Below, in pieces: positions 48,296 through 59,916 of a stretch of 64,000 nt of DNA. A program made the translations under genes and the position numbers. Numbering within the stretch: the first letter of the stretch is position 1; each line of letters starts with the position of its first letter. Location: contig CAUYUJ010018540.1 in the NCBI GenBank assembly GCA_963575745.1, positions 137,733 to 201,732 of the forward strand. The letters are read 5' to 3'. Origin of the DNA: Prorocentrum cordatum. Taxonomy: Eukaryota > Sar > Dinophyceae > Prorocentrales > Prorocentraceae. Under the pieces are notes generated by a model. The model was not told the origin of the DNA, ran no database searches, and worked only from the letters and a program-made list of their open reading frames with translations.

Positions 48296-49029
48296 TATTT
48301 CCTTGTTGTAGCCGACGATCCAGCCGCCCTGCTCCTCGCTCAGCCCCCACTCCTGTTTCATGGCCGTCTGCGGCGCAGACGCCTCGCCAGCGCCAACCGC
48401 GGCTGCGTCGTCCGCTGCGGCTGGCCGTTTCCGACCGCGAGGCTCACGGCCCTCCTCGGGCCCCTCCTCCCCCTCCTCTTCCTCCTCGGCCTTCTGTCCC
48501 TCCCCCTCTCCCTCGTCTTCCTCATCCTCGGCCGCGGCCTGCGCCGCGTCATTGTCCTGCTCCTGATCCGGCTCGCCAGCCGCGGAATCTCCCGCGCACC
48601 TCAGGGTCGCTGGCGGGAGGAGCGGCTTGGCCCACTTCGGCGGTTCCTCCTTGCGCAGGGCGTTCGCCAGATGCGACAGCATTGCCCCAATAGCTTTGGC
48701 TTTGCTCTCCGCCCACGACGTCTGCTGGTCGCAAAGCTTCCACCCCCTCCCGCTCGTCCGCGAGTGCCCCCAACAGCCCGACGAATGTGGACCTCGGGGG
48801 TCGGCGTTCTCGGCGGCAGCCATGATGCACTTCAGGAGGGGCTGGTACTTGACAAAGATCGCATCATCTTGCGCGGGGCCGTAGTCGCACGCCTCGGGCG
48901 TCTCCAGGTGGTGCGCCAGCGCCTGGTAGACGAGCTTCTCCACCTCTGGCTGCAGGTCGCTCGTCGCGGATCCAGCTGGCCTGCCGCCTGCAGCGGCGGG
49001 CCTCTCCTTCGGCGACTTCTCGGCCATGC
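48296..49029 (-). CDS. Exon-like block of a probable host gene
   Basis: From AEKSPKERPAAAGG through DLQPEVEKLVYQALAHHLET, YQPLLKCIMAAAENADPRG, WAESKAKAIGAMLSHLANAL, an acidic Glu/Asp-rich tract and EWGLSEEQGGWIVGYNK. The reading frame ends soon after at a TAA. A GA-type donor could follow the Lys codon. No domain is recognised. Confidence 0.45.
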
Positions 49030-49309
49030 GGGCGCAGCTATGCCCGCCGAAACCCGCGCCCGCGCATGCTGCGCAAACAGCTGCGCCCACACGGTGATGG
49101 CGAAGGGCATCATGGATCATGACGATGGCATGATGGCACGCGCCACGAGGCGAAATTGATAACGATGGCGACGATGACGATCACGATGATGACGGTGGCG
49201 CGGTGATGCGCTGGAGGTTGTTGGCAATTGCGAGGACGAGGGTGATATCGATGACGCCGCGATTGCCCAGCGATGGTGTAGATAATATGCATGACGACGA
49301 GTGCGACCT

Positions 49310-49396
49310 CAGTGCAAGGTCAATGCAAGGTCAATGCAAGGTCAATGCAAGGCCAATGCAACGTCAACGCAGGGTCAACGCAAGGTCAATGCAAGG
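49310..49396. repeat. 11-bp tandem repeat, GGTCAATGCAA type, third locus
   Basis: Eight near-perfect units of GGTCAATGCAA, the cleanest example in the window. Confidence 0.85.
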
Positions 49397-49439
49397 ATGA
49401 ATGATGAGAGGTTACGGACGGGAAGGACGAGGCGGACGC

Positions 49440-50115
49440 GCCCCCTTGCCCCCCCGCCCCGCCGTCGGGGACGGCGCCACCTCGGCCGCGGTCGTCGTCG
49501 CCGCCCCGGCCGCGGCTACCTGTCGGAGGCGCGCTCTCGCCCCTCCCTACCCCTCGTTTTCCTAGCCATTGCGCCTCCCCCCCATCATCCTTCTACTCCT
49601 CGTCCGCATCCTGATCAACTCCCCGACTCTCTGGATGCGCCTCTCCCTCCTCCTCCCCCTCCTCTTCCGGCCCCCTCTTCCTCGTCCCCCTCATTCTCCT
49701 CCTCATTCTCCTCCTCCTCCTCATCTTCGTCGTCCTCCTCCTCCTCCTCCTACCCCCTCGCCTCCTCCTCCTCCTCCTCCTAGTCTCATTATTCCCCCTT
49801 GTCGCCGCTGGCCTTGTTGGCCAGCTTCACCGCGACCTCGCCCCCGATGAGCCCCCTGCCGATCTTGCCCTGCGCCATCGCCGACTCGGCCTTCTCCGCC
49901 TTCGGGCTCGAAAGCCCCCCCCCTCGTCGTTCTTTGCCCCCCTCTGAGACTCGCCCCCCCATCCGTGTGCCCCCCCCACCTCATAATCCGCTTCCTCCGC
50001 CCCCCCGTCCCATCCCTCTTCCCCCCCCCGCTCCGTCGCCCCAATCCTCCTCTTCCTCGCCCCTCTCGCCCTCATTATCTTCCCCCCCTCGTCGCCTTCC
50101 TCGCGCCCCCACCCC
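49440..50115. repeat. Pyrimidine-rich low-complexity tract
   Basis: CCT/CTC repeats and C runs on the plus strand, open in all frames by composition. No gene inferred. Confidence 0.7.
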
Positions 50116-50384
50116 CCATCGGTCATCATTATTCACCGAATGCGTGCGTCACCCCCCGCCCTGGGGGGCGAAGTAAACGAGGAGTGGCGTGAACCGAAAG
50201 TGAGGGGCGACGTATATGGGGAGCCCAATTTATCTTCACCGATGAGGGGTGACGTAAACGCAGAGGAGGAGCATGGGACAGGATTGCGGCAAGTGGAGTT
50301 CGAGGGCAAGCTGATGAAATGGTTTCGAGCTGCGGGGGCAGGAGGAGAATGACGAGGAGGAGGAGGAAACAGGGGGGAGGATGG

Positions 50385-50839
50385 CAGCTATAGCTGACAG
50401 CCCAGATTCGTGCACCCCCTGCCTGCACGGCGGCTCTCTCCACCGTCCCGCCCCCCAGCTCGTCGCCGTTCTTGCCGATGGCATTCGCCGACCCCTCGTG
50501 CCGCGCCCGCGCCTCGCTGAACTTCTCCGTCATGCTGCGCTCCACGAACGCGCGCGCCAGGGTCTCCCTGGAAAGCCCCCACTGCGCAAACGGGCTGCCA
50601 AGCCGGATGCACTTGCTCGCGTGCGTGGTGGCTGACCTCCAGCCCTCAGCGCCGCCGCCGCACCTCCGCGCCATCCGCCCTAGTGTAATCATCTTGCTCT
50701 CCGTCGCCCACTCGTGCGAGATGCTCTGCGTGTGGCTGTGCTCCTTAGTGAAGGCCTGGAACTCGGCATCCGCCCACTCCTTCCTGAACTTCTGATGGGC
50801 GTCCCGATTGGACCCCGCCAACTTGCACTTGGTGGCCAC
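50385..50839 (-). CDS. Exon-like block, possible 5' exon of the host gene
   Basis: From ATG at 50839: MATKCKLAGSNRDAHQKFRK, WADAEFQAFTKEHSHTQSIS, WGLSRETLARAFVERSMTEK, RARHEGSANAIGKNGDELGG. Charged and helical, no known domain. It loses coding character near 50385, where a donor could lie. Same strand and style as 48296-49029 and 47400-48092. Confidence 0.45.
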
Positions 50840-50956
50840 CCCGTCCTTGTTGGCTGTTAAGGCTTGTTGCCTGACGCCCGCGATCTCGCTGCCCGCAACG
50901 CCCTTCGTGCTGAAATCGAAGCCCTTGGCCTGGCGGAGCGACCCCCCCTCTTGTTT

Positions 50957-51024
<68 letters not shown>

Positions 51025-51065
51025 CCGTTCTGTCTATGTGTAAGTTTCTCTCTCTCTCTCTCTCG

Positions 51066-51115
<50 letters not shown>
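50957..51115. repeat. (CT)n microsatellite
   Basis: About 155 bases of TC repeats with a short interruption near 51016-51045. Confidence 0.95.
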
Positions 51116-51116
<1 letters not shown>

Positions 51117-51268
51117 GTCTCGGCTCGAGAGTGCCCTGCACTCAGACCGCAGCCGCGGCGCGAAGCGCCCCGCCTCGGAGTCAGACTCCCAGGCCTCGCG
51201 AGACCGGAGGGGTCCCAGCAGGGCCCTACTGATTCGCGTCACCTCTCCGCACCAGAGTGCCCGCAGCA

Positions 51269-53838
51269 ATGGCCCCCATGAAGCCGGAGCGCCGTCACTC
51301 TTCAATGCAGCCTCCGAGCTCCCGCCCCACGCGCCCTGCTGCTGAGGGGTCCCTCCTTCAACGCAAGCAGGACTGCATCGCAGCGTTCAGGCAAGCGGGG
51401 TCAGACCGCCCCACGGCCGCCTAAAACGGGCTAGCCGAACTGAACGCGGACGAGCTCCAGGCAAAGTACGACATGCACAAGTCCAACACGAAGAAGCTTG
51501 GCAGCGCCCTTATCCGCATGTGCGACGCCAACCAGATCAGCTACACGCTCGACCACTACCAGCGCAGCAAGCCTAAGCGCACTGGCGGTGACACATCGCA
51601 CCACCATCGGGCTCCGCACGTCTTCAGGCTGCGGACACCCAATTCATCGCCTTGGACCCTGCCTTTTGGAAGGTCCCTGTTCTTGCCGAACCCACCTCGC
51701 CTGACGACGGCAAGACGTGCAAGCCCAGCATCAGCCTCCACGACTTCGAGAGTGGCGAACGGCTGCTGCAACACCACCTCGGGCAGGGCAAGCGAGCCAC
51801 GGGCCAGCTCGCGATTGCTGTCATGGCCCGAAAAACGACAACTACGTCGGTACCGAGCTCGCCGTCCCCGTCCTGAAGCGCCACCCCAAGGCGCCCAAAG
51901 TGGTCCACACGCACGCCCCCGTGATCGTGTACCAGCTGGGCACCAAGGAGGTCGCCTGCACGGAAAAGGTAGCCGTCGCCACCATCGACCCCGCCGACCA
52001 CGTCTGCTGGATTCGGGCTACCATACACGAGACCGAGGCCATTGCCGCAGTCCCCTCCATGCACCAGGCCTTCGAGGACCAGTTCTCGGGAGGTGCCCCC
52101 GTGAACGGTGGTCCACGCGCCAAGGGCCCTTTTCGAGGCGACTCCGCTCCACAGGACAAGGCGCGCCAAAAGCACAAGGAGTCCAAGAAAGACGCTCGCC
52201 GCCAGGAGCTCGATGGCCAGCTCCAGGACACCTTCAAGCCCTCTTCCACGGCAACTTTAAAGCCGTCACCATCCTCGAACCCTGCAAAAGCCTAGGCAGG
52301 TTTGGATCGGGCGTCGGAAAGAGGTCCCTGGCTGCCACCTTCGGCGTCAGTCTCCAAGCGGTCGACAAGGTCCTGGCGGGATCAGGGCAACTCGGTGCCA
52401 CCTACGACCTCAGCAACGTAGGTGCAGACGAGCCCACCGCCGACAAGTATCAGACCGTGTGGTTCCCTGAGGACCAGCCCATCACGTTGGCAGACGCGTT
52501 CCAGAAGTCGGTGGAGCTCAAGGCCCTGGGAGTCGTCAGGCACGGCAAGTCAGGCCTGCTGGGGATCCGTGTTCCGCGGGGGTCTGACGTCGCCAAGGCC
52601 GCTGCTGTCAGCATCCGCGGCTGCGAGGCCACCCTCGCCAAGACGCGCTACCGCTTCACTGGCATTGCGTCACGCCACGCCACGCTGACCCAGCTCGCCA
52701 AGACTCTCACGGGCCCGTCCGTCAAATGGGACTGTGAGGTCTACCACACCGCCTGGGACCCAGCCACTGCGGCCCAGTTTGCCCTAGTGCGCGCCCATCG
52801 GCCCCCACTCGCCTATACGGTGCAGGTCGCGGGGTGCTCCATCCCGTGGAGCATCGCCGAGGCCCCGCTGGCTGAGGTGGCGCCGAAGCGGGACAACGTT
52901 ACCATCGTCGCGCCTACCACCATCACAGAGCCTGCGACGCCGCCAGCCGGTGGTGGCGGCTTCAGCCCCGCCACCGGCACACTCCTCACCAAAGCGGCCC
53001 AGAGCCCCTACCTCCACGACCTCATGACTGCCACGCCCAAAGGCAAGGGCGTCGCACCGCTCCTGACCCCCAAGGAGAAGCCTTTAGCCAAGCGCCACCG
53101 CTCCTCCAGCGGGAAACGTGACGCCACACCGCCCGCAAGGCCACCCCGCGCCCCAGGCCGCAGCTCTTCTGCGCCCCCTCACGGCACGGACGGAGCCGCT
53201 GAACCGACGGCCGCCCCAGGACCAGGTGGCACGACCCCTGGCTTGGCACGGCGGCGGCGGAAGGAGGGGGCCACACCGAAGGCGCCGCTGCCACAGCCGC
53301 CGAAGTACCAGGTGACGTCGTTGACGTCGAGATCCTCTCATCAGGCGATGAATACAGCGTGGCCTCCCACGAACTCAACACCTTCGGCGAGCGCTTCGCA
53401 TCGGCCTCTAAACCGCCCGATGCTGCCACGAACCGCATCCAGCACATGGAACAGCAGCACGAGCTACTAGCCACCACGGTGGATAACATGCAGATGCAGC
53501 TTGCGGGCGTTCTCTACTCCCAGGCCACACTCACGGAGCACGTTTCAGGGCTGGAACGGGGGCTTGCCACCGTCGTCACCCAGCAACAGACGGCAACCGC
53601 CGACGCCGCTGCAATGCGCGGCGACATCCAGACCCTCCTCGGGCACCTCACGGGAGGCACCATCCACCTGCCACAAGCGGCCACTCTGGAAGCTAAGAAG
53701 GAGGAAGCCGCAGCGGCCGCCGAGCCCGCGGCAGCCTGCAGTGCGACCGACCAGCCAGGCCAGGTCACCCCAGGGACGGGGCCCCCAGGGGCCGACAAAG
53801 GCAAGGACAAGGGTCGGGCCACCCAGGACCCGTATTGA
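51269..53838 (+). pseudogene. ORF1-like gene of element 3, frame-broken
   Basis: Starts MAPMKPERRHSSMQ at 51269 and meets a TAA at 51422, after which the same frame continues (LAELNADELQAKYDMHKSN). Coding then passes to another frame around 51613-51640 (FIALDPAFWKVPVLAEP), again near 51835 (VVHTHAPVIVYQLGTKEV), near 52245 (FKAVTILEPCKSLGRFGSG, DKYQTVWFPEDQPITLADAF), and near 53335 (helical coiled-coil ending QLAGVLYSQATLTEHVSGLE). The last part ends at 53838. This is probably the nucleic-acid-binding ORF1 of a LINE; no zinc knuckle is visible. The first frame change coincides with hairpin 51613-51635. Confidence 0.6.
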
Positions 53839-53997
53839 AGGTGCCTCAGAGAGCCCGCCTCAGCCTTCCGAGGAAGCGCCTTCAGAGGCACCGCTCCCCT
53901 CTTCGCGTCGTATCTCTTTCTTGTTACCTCATGTCTGTTTTGGCAGCAGCACGCGCAAGCTCTCTGGTGTAGGGACACCCGTAGTCTTGCAGGGGGC

Positions 53998-56793
53998 GTG
54001 ATTGTAGCGATGTCCATGAGCATTCAGGGGTGTATGAGGACGTGTGCTGCCACGCAGCTTTCGGCTCATCGCTCGCGCCGCCCGCCAGGCCTCGCCATCA
54101 TGCGGCGCCTCGCCTGCGGCCTGGCCCTCCCCTCGCTGGCTGGAGCACGCCCGTCTTCAGGCGGTGCGCCCCAGCACGGAGGTGAGGCTTTCCTGCGACA
54201 TGCGGAGCGTAGGACGTACTTCTACCTTTACGATGACAGCATCTACAAATACGATCACAGCGCCATTTTGGACCCGATCGTGAACAGCACCGCCGCCGCT
54301 GGTCCGTGCGGCACCGGGCTGCGGGGCGCCCCCGCGAGCGCCTGGCCTGAGCAGCACCAGGGGCCCTGCCCCACGCGCTGCCCCCCTGGGACTTCGACGG
54401 CTACTACTATGCCTACGCCGAGTACCAGCACGTCTCCTACGAGCACGCCCTCGTCAACTACGACACATGCATCGCAGTCGACCGCCCATTTTGCCGCAGC
54501 TGAGCTGACCCCTGCGTCCTCCGGCCGCGCCTCGCACCGCATGCAAGTTCAGCTACGAGGGCTACCATCACTCAATACGACGCCTGCGGTCGACCGTCGT
54601 ACAGCATATCCTCGATGGCACCCTGTCTTCAGCTTGTCCTCGACCGTCGTGCAGCATATCCTCGACAGGGCCGCTGGCAAGGCCCAGGCACGCAGTGGCG
54701 GCTTCAGCCCCGCTGCAGTGCCCTGGCTGCCACCGCCCCCGCATGAGGCAGCGCACGCCGCGCACGACCACCTGCGAGAGTTACCACCGACCACGACGCC
54801 TGCCGCCGTACGTCGCACCGTGTACCCTCCAGAGTGTCGCACCCCCACAGCGTGCCGACCTGACAGCTTCGACATTACTGACAGCGGTGGGCCGTGCCAC
54901 GCTGGAAACCACGCCGCTGAGCCAGCGCCGCAGACGGCTCCACCGTGGCCCCCACAGACCTCAGGCGCCTCGCTGCGAGCCATCTGGCTCCTCGCGCCCT
55001 ACCTGTGCATCACCGTGGAGCCCAACACGCTATGTGGGCTGCTAATTATGGCCGTGCTTAGCACCCACGCACACGGCCTGACTACCAGCAACACAGCGAG
55101 TCCCGCTTCCCCTCTGTGCGCCAGGGGTGAACCTGATGAGGACCCCGCCTTCTGGCTCCTGATGAACATCCGAGCACGGCTCATCCCGTGCGCCGCGGCG
55201 TGGGCACCAGGTGAGGACCATCAGGACGTTTACTGGGCATGGCTCGAGGACTGCGTTCCGCACGTCCTGGCGACGCTCCATCTGCCACAGTACGACCACC
55301 TTTTCCAGGAGGACTCCGCGGAGAAAAACGACGCCCTGCGCCACCGCACCGCGGTCGACATGTGCGAGGACATCTGGCACAGAGCGGGCCCCGACAGACA
55401 GCGCACCAACCGCAACCTCACTCGTATTCAGGGCAGCCACGAGTACCCCACCCGCTACCTTGGCCTCCTACTGGAATACCAGTGCGCGCGTGCCCAGCTC
55501 GTCGGCCCTGAAGCTTTCGCGGCACCACTGCCGCCATACCTCTCACGGGCCCACGCCTTGCTGCCAAGAGGCCTCCCTCCGCCCGACCTAGACGCCCTGG
55601 CGTATCTCGTGGATGCGATCCCGCACCACCCGCCAGACCTGCAGCCGCTTGTCGAGGCGGAGCTCGCCGCGGCACCGATGGAACCGCTAAACCTACCACC
55701 GCCCGCTGGCCCCCCCGCCCAAAACGCCACGAGTGACCAGCCCGCGGCCGACGCTGAACCGCTTCTGCTCCAGCACGCAGCTGCCAGCGATATCAGCAAC
55801 ATATCCCTGGACTCGTTCCACGTGTCGGACAATAGCCAGAACGACTCCATCCACGACACGGAAACCCAGGACCCCGACGGCACGCCACCGCCAAGTGACG
55901 CTGCCCAGCGCGACCGTGACAGCGATCCCCACACAGGGCGCTCCCGGTCGCGCAGCAGTGCGCCCAACAACTCGGCCCAGGCCGACCCCAGCGCACAGCT
56001 CAGCGACGCCGAAGGTGCCACCGCCGCCGACGAGCCAGGCCATGCCTCCGCACCGCCAGCTCCCACCAGCCCGCGCAGTGGCGGCTTCAGCCCCGCTGCA
56101 GCACTGGCTGGACCTGGGCGTCTTCAGACCTCAGGTGGCAGGACCCCGTCCCGCACCCTTGTCCGCCGAGCTAACTCGACTGACTCCAACTCCAGCCCCG
56201 TCGACCACTGGCAGGCTGGCCACGACAACGATCCCATCGAGGACGCGGACCCCGACGCCAGCGGCTTCCATGAGGCCCCGCACAGCGCAGCGGCCTCTCG
56301 ACGCTGCGGCTGTCTCATCTGCCTCTTCGTGGTCACGTACGCCATCTTGGTAGCCATGCCGTACCAGGACCAGATCGACGGGTACCTGCCGACACCGAGC
56401 CGAGACCCCAGCTACCGGCAGCGACGACGCCGTGAAACTGCGGCACCAGGCCCATCCGTGTCCACTACGCCCCGACGCACAATAGCATACGACGCCGCGC
56501 CCGCCTTGTGGGGTCTTCTCAAGTGGACCAGCGCCAAACTCAGAGACATTGTCTCGGGCGGAGCCAGCGCAGTCGGGTCTGGCCTCTGGGGCGCCCTGAA
56601 ATGGGCCAGCGGCAAACTCGGAGCTATCGCCACAGGCGGAGTGGTTAGCGGTCTCCTCCTGGTCGGCGCCAAACTTCTCGCTCAAGGAGCCGTCGGACAC
56701 GTAGGAGCCCGCATCTGTGCGCGCGTCCTGGACTCACCCACGGCCCAGTGGTGCCTCCGCTGTTGCCAACCGATCAGGAGCCCGAGGCGGTAA
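53998..56793 (+). CDS. Long ORF with membrane segments in element 3
   Basis: 931 codons open without interruption; a true start may be downstream of the first codon. It has Pro/Ala/Ser/Thr-rich disordered regions and a globular middle (WLLMNIRARLIPCAAAWAPG, YWAWLEDCVPHVLATLHLPQ). Hydrophobic segments that could span membranes are LAPYLCITVEPNTLCGLLIMAVL (about 345), CLICLFVVTYAILVAMPY (about 775), and GGVVSGLLLVGAKLLAQG (about 880), the last after two amphipathic repeats ALWGLLKWTSAKLRDIVSGG / GLWGALKWASGKLGAIATGG. Function unknown. An envelope-like role cannot be claimed. Hairpins 54145, 54692, 56075 and 56112 are inside. Confidence 0.55.
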   Translation: MIVAMSMSIQGCMRTCAATQLSAHRSRRPPGLAIMRRLACGLALPSLAGARPSSGGAPQHGGEAFLRHAERRTYFYLYDDSIYKYDHSAILDPIVNSTAAAGPCGTGLRGAPASAWPEQHQGPCPTRCPPGTSTATTMPTPSTSTSPTSTPSSTTTHASQSTAHFAAAELTPASSGRASHRMQVQLRGLPSLNTTPAVDRRTAYPRWHPVFSLSSTVVQHILDRAAGKAQARSGGFSPAAVPWLPPPPHEAAHAAHDHLRELPPTTTPAAVRRTVYPPECRTPTACRPDSFDITDSGGPCHAGNHAAEPAPQTAPPWPPQTSGASLRAIWLLAPYLCITVEPNTLCGLLIMAVLSTHAHGLTTSNTASPASPLCARGEPDEDPAFWLLMNIRARLIPCAAAWAPGEDHQDVYWAWLEDCVPHVLATLHLPQYDHLFQEDSAEKNDALRHRTAVDMCEDIWHRAGPDRQRTNRNLTRIQGSHEYPTRYLGLLLEYQCARAQLVGPEAFAAPLPPYLSRAHALLPRGLPPPDLDALAYLVDAIPHHPPDLQPLVEAELAAAPMEPLNLPPPAGPPAQNATSDQPAADAEPLLLQHAAASDISNISLDSFHVSDNSQNDSIHDTETQDPDGTPPPSDAAQRDRDSDPHTGRSRSRSSAPNNSAQADPSAQLSDAEGATAADEPGHASAPPAPTSPRSGGFSPAAALAGPGRLQTSGGRTPSRTLVRRANSTDSNSSPVDHWQAGHDNDPIEDADPDASGFHEAPHSAAASRRCGCLICLFVVTYAILVAMPYQDQIDGYLPTPSRDPSYRQRRRRETAAPGPSVSTTPRRTIAYDAAPALWGLLKWTSAKLRDIVSGGASAVGSGLWGALKWASGKLGAIATGGVVSGLLLVGAKLLAQGAVGHVGARICARVLDSPTAQWCLRCCQPIRSPRR

Positions 56794-56879
56794 GCAGAGA
56801 CACACGCTTCCGCGCTACGGATCCCGACGACCCGAGGATGCCGCACGTTGCATCCCCTTCGGACACCCGCCCTGCTACA

Positions 56880-57215
56880 GGGAACACTATAAAACCATAA
56901 AAAAAAAATAAAATATTAGAACACAATAAAATAAAATTCAATAAAACAGATAATATACCTTAAAAATAGTAATATTACAAATTAGTCACTTACAAATACA
57001 AAAATAAAACCACCCCAAAAAATAATCAAATAAAAAAACATCCAATAGAAATACTCAAAACTCAGAAAAAATATAGATATAATGCAAAAAGAACAAACAA
57101 ATATTTAGCATTATCTCATTGTAAACCTATAAATAGTATAACAAAGTATACTTCTGAAAAGAAAATTAAAAACCGTAAAATACATATCAATACAAGTAAA
57201 TCGTTCCGTCATAGT
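56880..57215. other. AT-rich island inside element 3
   Basis: About 335 bases of A/T-rich DNA, A-rich on the plus strand, in surroundings well above 60% GC. It separates two ORFs of the element and has stops in all plus frames over most of its length. It could be an unstructured leader for the next ORF, a captured organellar or foreign piece, or a junction between two insertions. Confidence 0.85.
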
Positions 57216-57230
57216 CATACACACATTAAC

Positions 57231-59591
57231 GCCGCTGCAGGTGCCGCCGCAGTCGCCGATGTCACCACCGCCACCACTGCCGCCATCGCTGAAGTCACTG
57301 CCGCGGTATCGCGAGCCTCGTCTGTCACGCCACGGTCGACCAGCCCGTCCCCGCGAGACGGCCCCACAAGCGGCGCGGCCTCTGGCAAACCGCCGACTCA
57401 CGAAGCCGCCGCAGCTCAGGCCACCGACGCCGAGGCAAGTGAAACACGTGAGCGCACCCTCGACGGCGACGGCGTGCACGGAGCGCCCGACGACGAAGCG
57501 GATGCAAGCAACGCCCGTGGTTCCTCTTCCGACATGGACACCCAACCACCACGACGGCGAGCACGCTACGCATCACCCGCTAGGCCCCAGGCGCCTTCAG
57601 GCCCTGGTACGCCCCACCCAGCCCTCTGGCCACCGACGCGCAACTTACGCAGCACCATCCAGCGCGACCCAGCGGTCCCAGTGCCGCCGACGAGCATCCT
57701 CACCTCCCTGTACCAGAACGGCTTTGCGCTTGGTAACAGTGGCGTGACCACGGAGGACATCGAAGACGCCCTGCGACTCTACGACCATCCTCGATTCACC
57801 CATGACCCAACGCTCCAAGCGTTGGCGCCGTGGACTGACATCAAGCAGAGGCCCCCGAACCGACTCATTTGGGTGCTGGAAGACTCGGGCGGGAACTCAG
57901 GCGAGACGATCTTCCCCTACCTCACGTGGGACCTCCGTGCTCCTACCACTGACACGCCCACGGTCTTCTGGCACGGGACCCGCGGCGACCGTGCGGCCCG
58001 TCTCGCTTTCAACGGAGGTCACCTCCTGCCGGGCCCCCGCCGTGAAGCGAAGGGCCGAACCGCCACAAATGTCGGCCGCACGTACGTGGGTGTGCACCCG
58101 TCGCTGGCCGCGTGGCACGCGGTGCCGCCTCACCCGCCCCGCAGCCTCGAAGACGACACCCTCGCCTGGGGACCCATCGCGCTCTGGATGTGCGAGGCTA
58201 CCAAACCGCCGCGCGGTGAGAACTGGCACAACTTCGTGAAAGGGGAGGCTCACGGAGCGCACCTCATCTACCCACGGGTCCTGGGCCTCCTCATCCGCAT
58301 GGACTGGTGTGCCCCCACTGAAGCTGCCTCCAGGTGCCGTGCCCTGCCACAAGCCTATGGCATGGGCGACTGTGCGCACGCCCTCCACATTGCCGGCTTC
58401 GATCACCCAGACCTCCGCGAGGCGGCTGAAGCCCGCGACCAGGAAGCAAACACTTGGCGCCGGCTGGACACCGCGGCAGCGTGGCCACCGCCGCAGGCAC
58501 TATACTCGCCAGAGGCAGCGCGAGCATGGGCTACACAGCACTACGACACCGAAGCAGCCACCAGGGCCGACCCCAACCAGCCCCGTCCGCGCGCCTCGCT
58601 TCGCAAGCTCCAGCTGGACCCGCAGCCACTGATCGACCTGGTGTACACTGCCACGGCGCAGGCTGCACCCGAGCGGTGGCAGTCTGACGTACGAGCGCCG
58701 CGCCCCAGCGGCTCCAGCCCTGGGGCCGCGTCTGGCCCATCGCACACCTCTCAGCCAGGTGCCGCCTCGGGACTCAGTCCAGACCGCTCACCGACGGCAT
58801 CGGGAGCCGACGACCGCCGTACGCCGTCCCTTATCAGCGCGGCCGCCGCCCTCGCCCGAGGCCATGCTCGCTCACGGCGCTCCGCCTCACGTTCGTCACG
58901 GCAGAGCGGCGGCAACTCCGCCTCTGACAGCAGCGACATCGATACGTGGGAGCACATCGAGACGGAAGGAGCCGACCGCCTACCACGTCCTCGCCTTCCA
59001 CGTCCGCGATGTGCGGTCCCGTGTGAACGCCCCTGGCGTCGAGGTCTGGCTCGACCCAGGCGAGCATCACGATGGCGCCTACCTACCGTGGGGGGCGACC
59101 GTTGTGGGCCACCGCGATACTGACCCTGCGGTTGCGGGTCGCGATGGCTGGGTCATCCTTCACCACGACCACGGCGACACCACCACCAGGCTCTGGGCAC
59201 CGACCCAAGTCCACGTCAAGGTGACGACACTTGGCGCACGGTCATGATCGCAGCGGACCTGGGGCCCCAGTGGATCGAGCGCCATGCTGACGACGCTCGC
59301 CTCCCCGCGGAGGCGGTCCGCACTACAGGCCAGTCCTGGTTCGCCGACGTCTGGCCTTTGTGGGATCGACCCCGACCCCACCCAGACGACGCAGTCACCG
59401 ACGAGCATGCGTTCCCGCCCCTACCAGGACGCTGGATTTGCCTACAGTGCCGATTCCAATGCTGCCAGTATTGTGCTGCCCGCCGCAACACGCAGCTCGG
59501 CACCTCGGGCCAACCGACGTGCCCGGACTGCTCCCTCAGCGGACTGCGTGCACCTATGGACTGGTCCACGGAATACTCTTGCAACAGCTGA
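57231..59591 (+). pseudogene. Element 3 ORF with ADP-ribosyltransferase-like motif and zinc cluster
   Basis: The frame is open from the end of the AT-rich island (no ATG visible in the GC-rich part) to 59123. Around 57960-58030 it reads TVFWHGTRGDRAARLAFNGG then HLLPG, resembling the H-G-T motif and following helix-G-L-hydrophobic-P of Tpt1/PARP-like folds, followed by GRTYVGVHPSLAAWHA. The chain seems to continue in another frame from about 58980 (YHVLAFHVRDVRSRVNAPGV) and a third from about 59240, ending with a Cys-rich cluster CLQCRFQCCQYC...CPDC and a stop at 59591. Two frame changes make this copy defective or misread. Fold assignment is tentative. Confidence 0.5.
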
Positions 59592-59916
59592 CGTGCGTGT
59601 ACAGCACCGACGACAGGGCCGCCGACACATGCTGCCTCTCCAGCAGATGCCCGCATCCGCCTCGTCCGCACAGCCTGTTCGACGTCCGTGCCACAGGGAT
59701 GCCTCCGCACATCCTCGCCCGCCAATACGGCAACGCGCCAGCCCAGCACGACCTCATGGAGCCCCCCGAGCGCCTTCAGGCCCCGGGGGGGAGCCTCCGC
59801 AACCAGGCCAAGCAGGATACCAGGGCCAATGGTATCTACCACCGAGGCCGCGTCGCGTCCCCAAGCAGGGATTGCCCGACGGCACGAGGCGGCCACCAGG
59901 GTTCACAGGGGCGGGG

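Noticed and set aside
53998-56793. Envelope protein
   Set aside because: There are hydrophobic segments but no signal peptide, cleavage site or Cys pattern that would support a fusion protein.
58431-58446. GGC-TGAA-GCC hairpin, an apparent reverse-orientation family-3 copy
   Set aside because: The outer stem is only two pairs and orientation is opposite to all others, so I left it out of the family.
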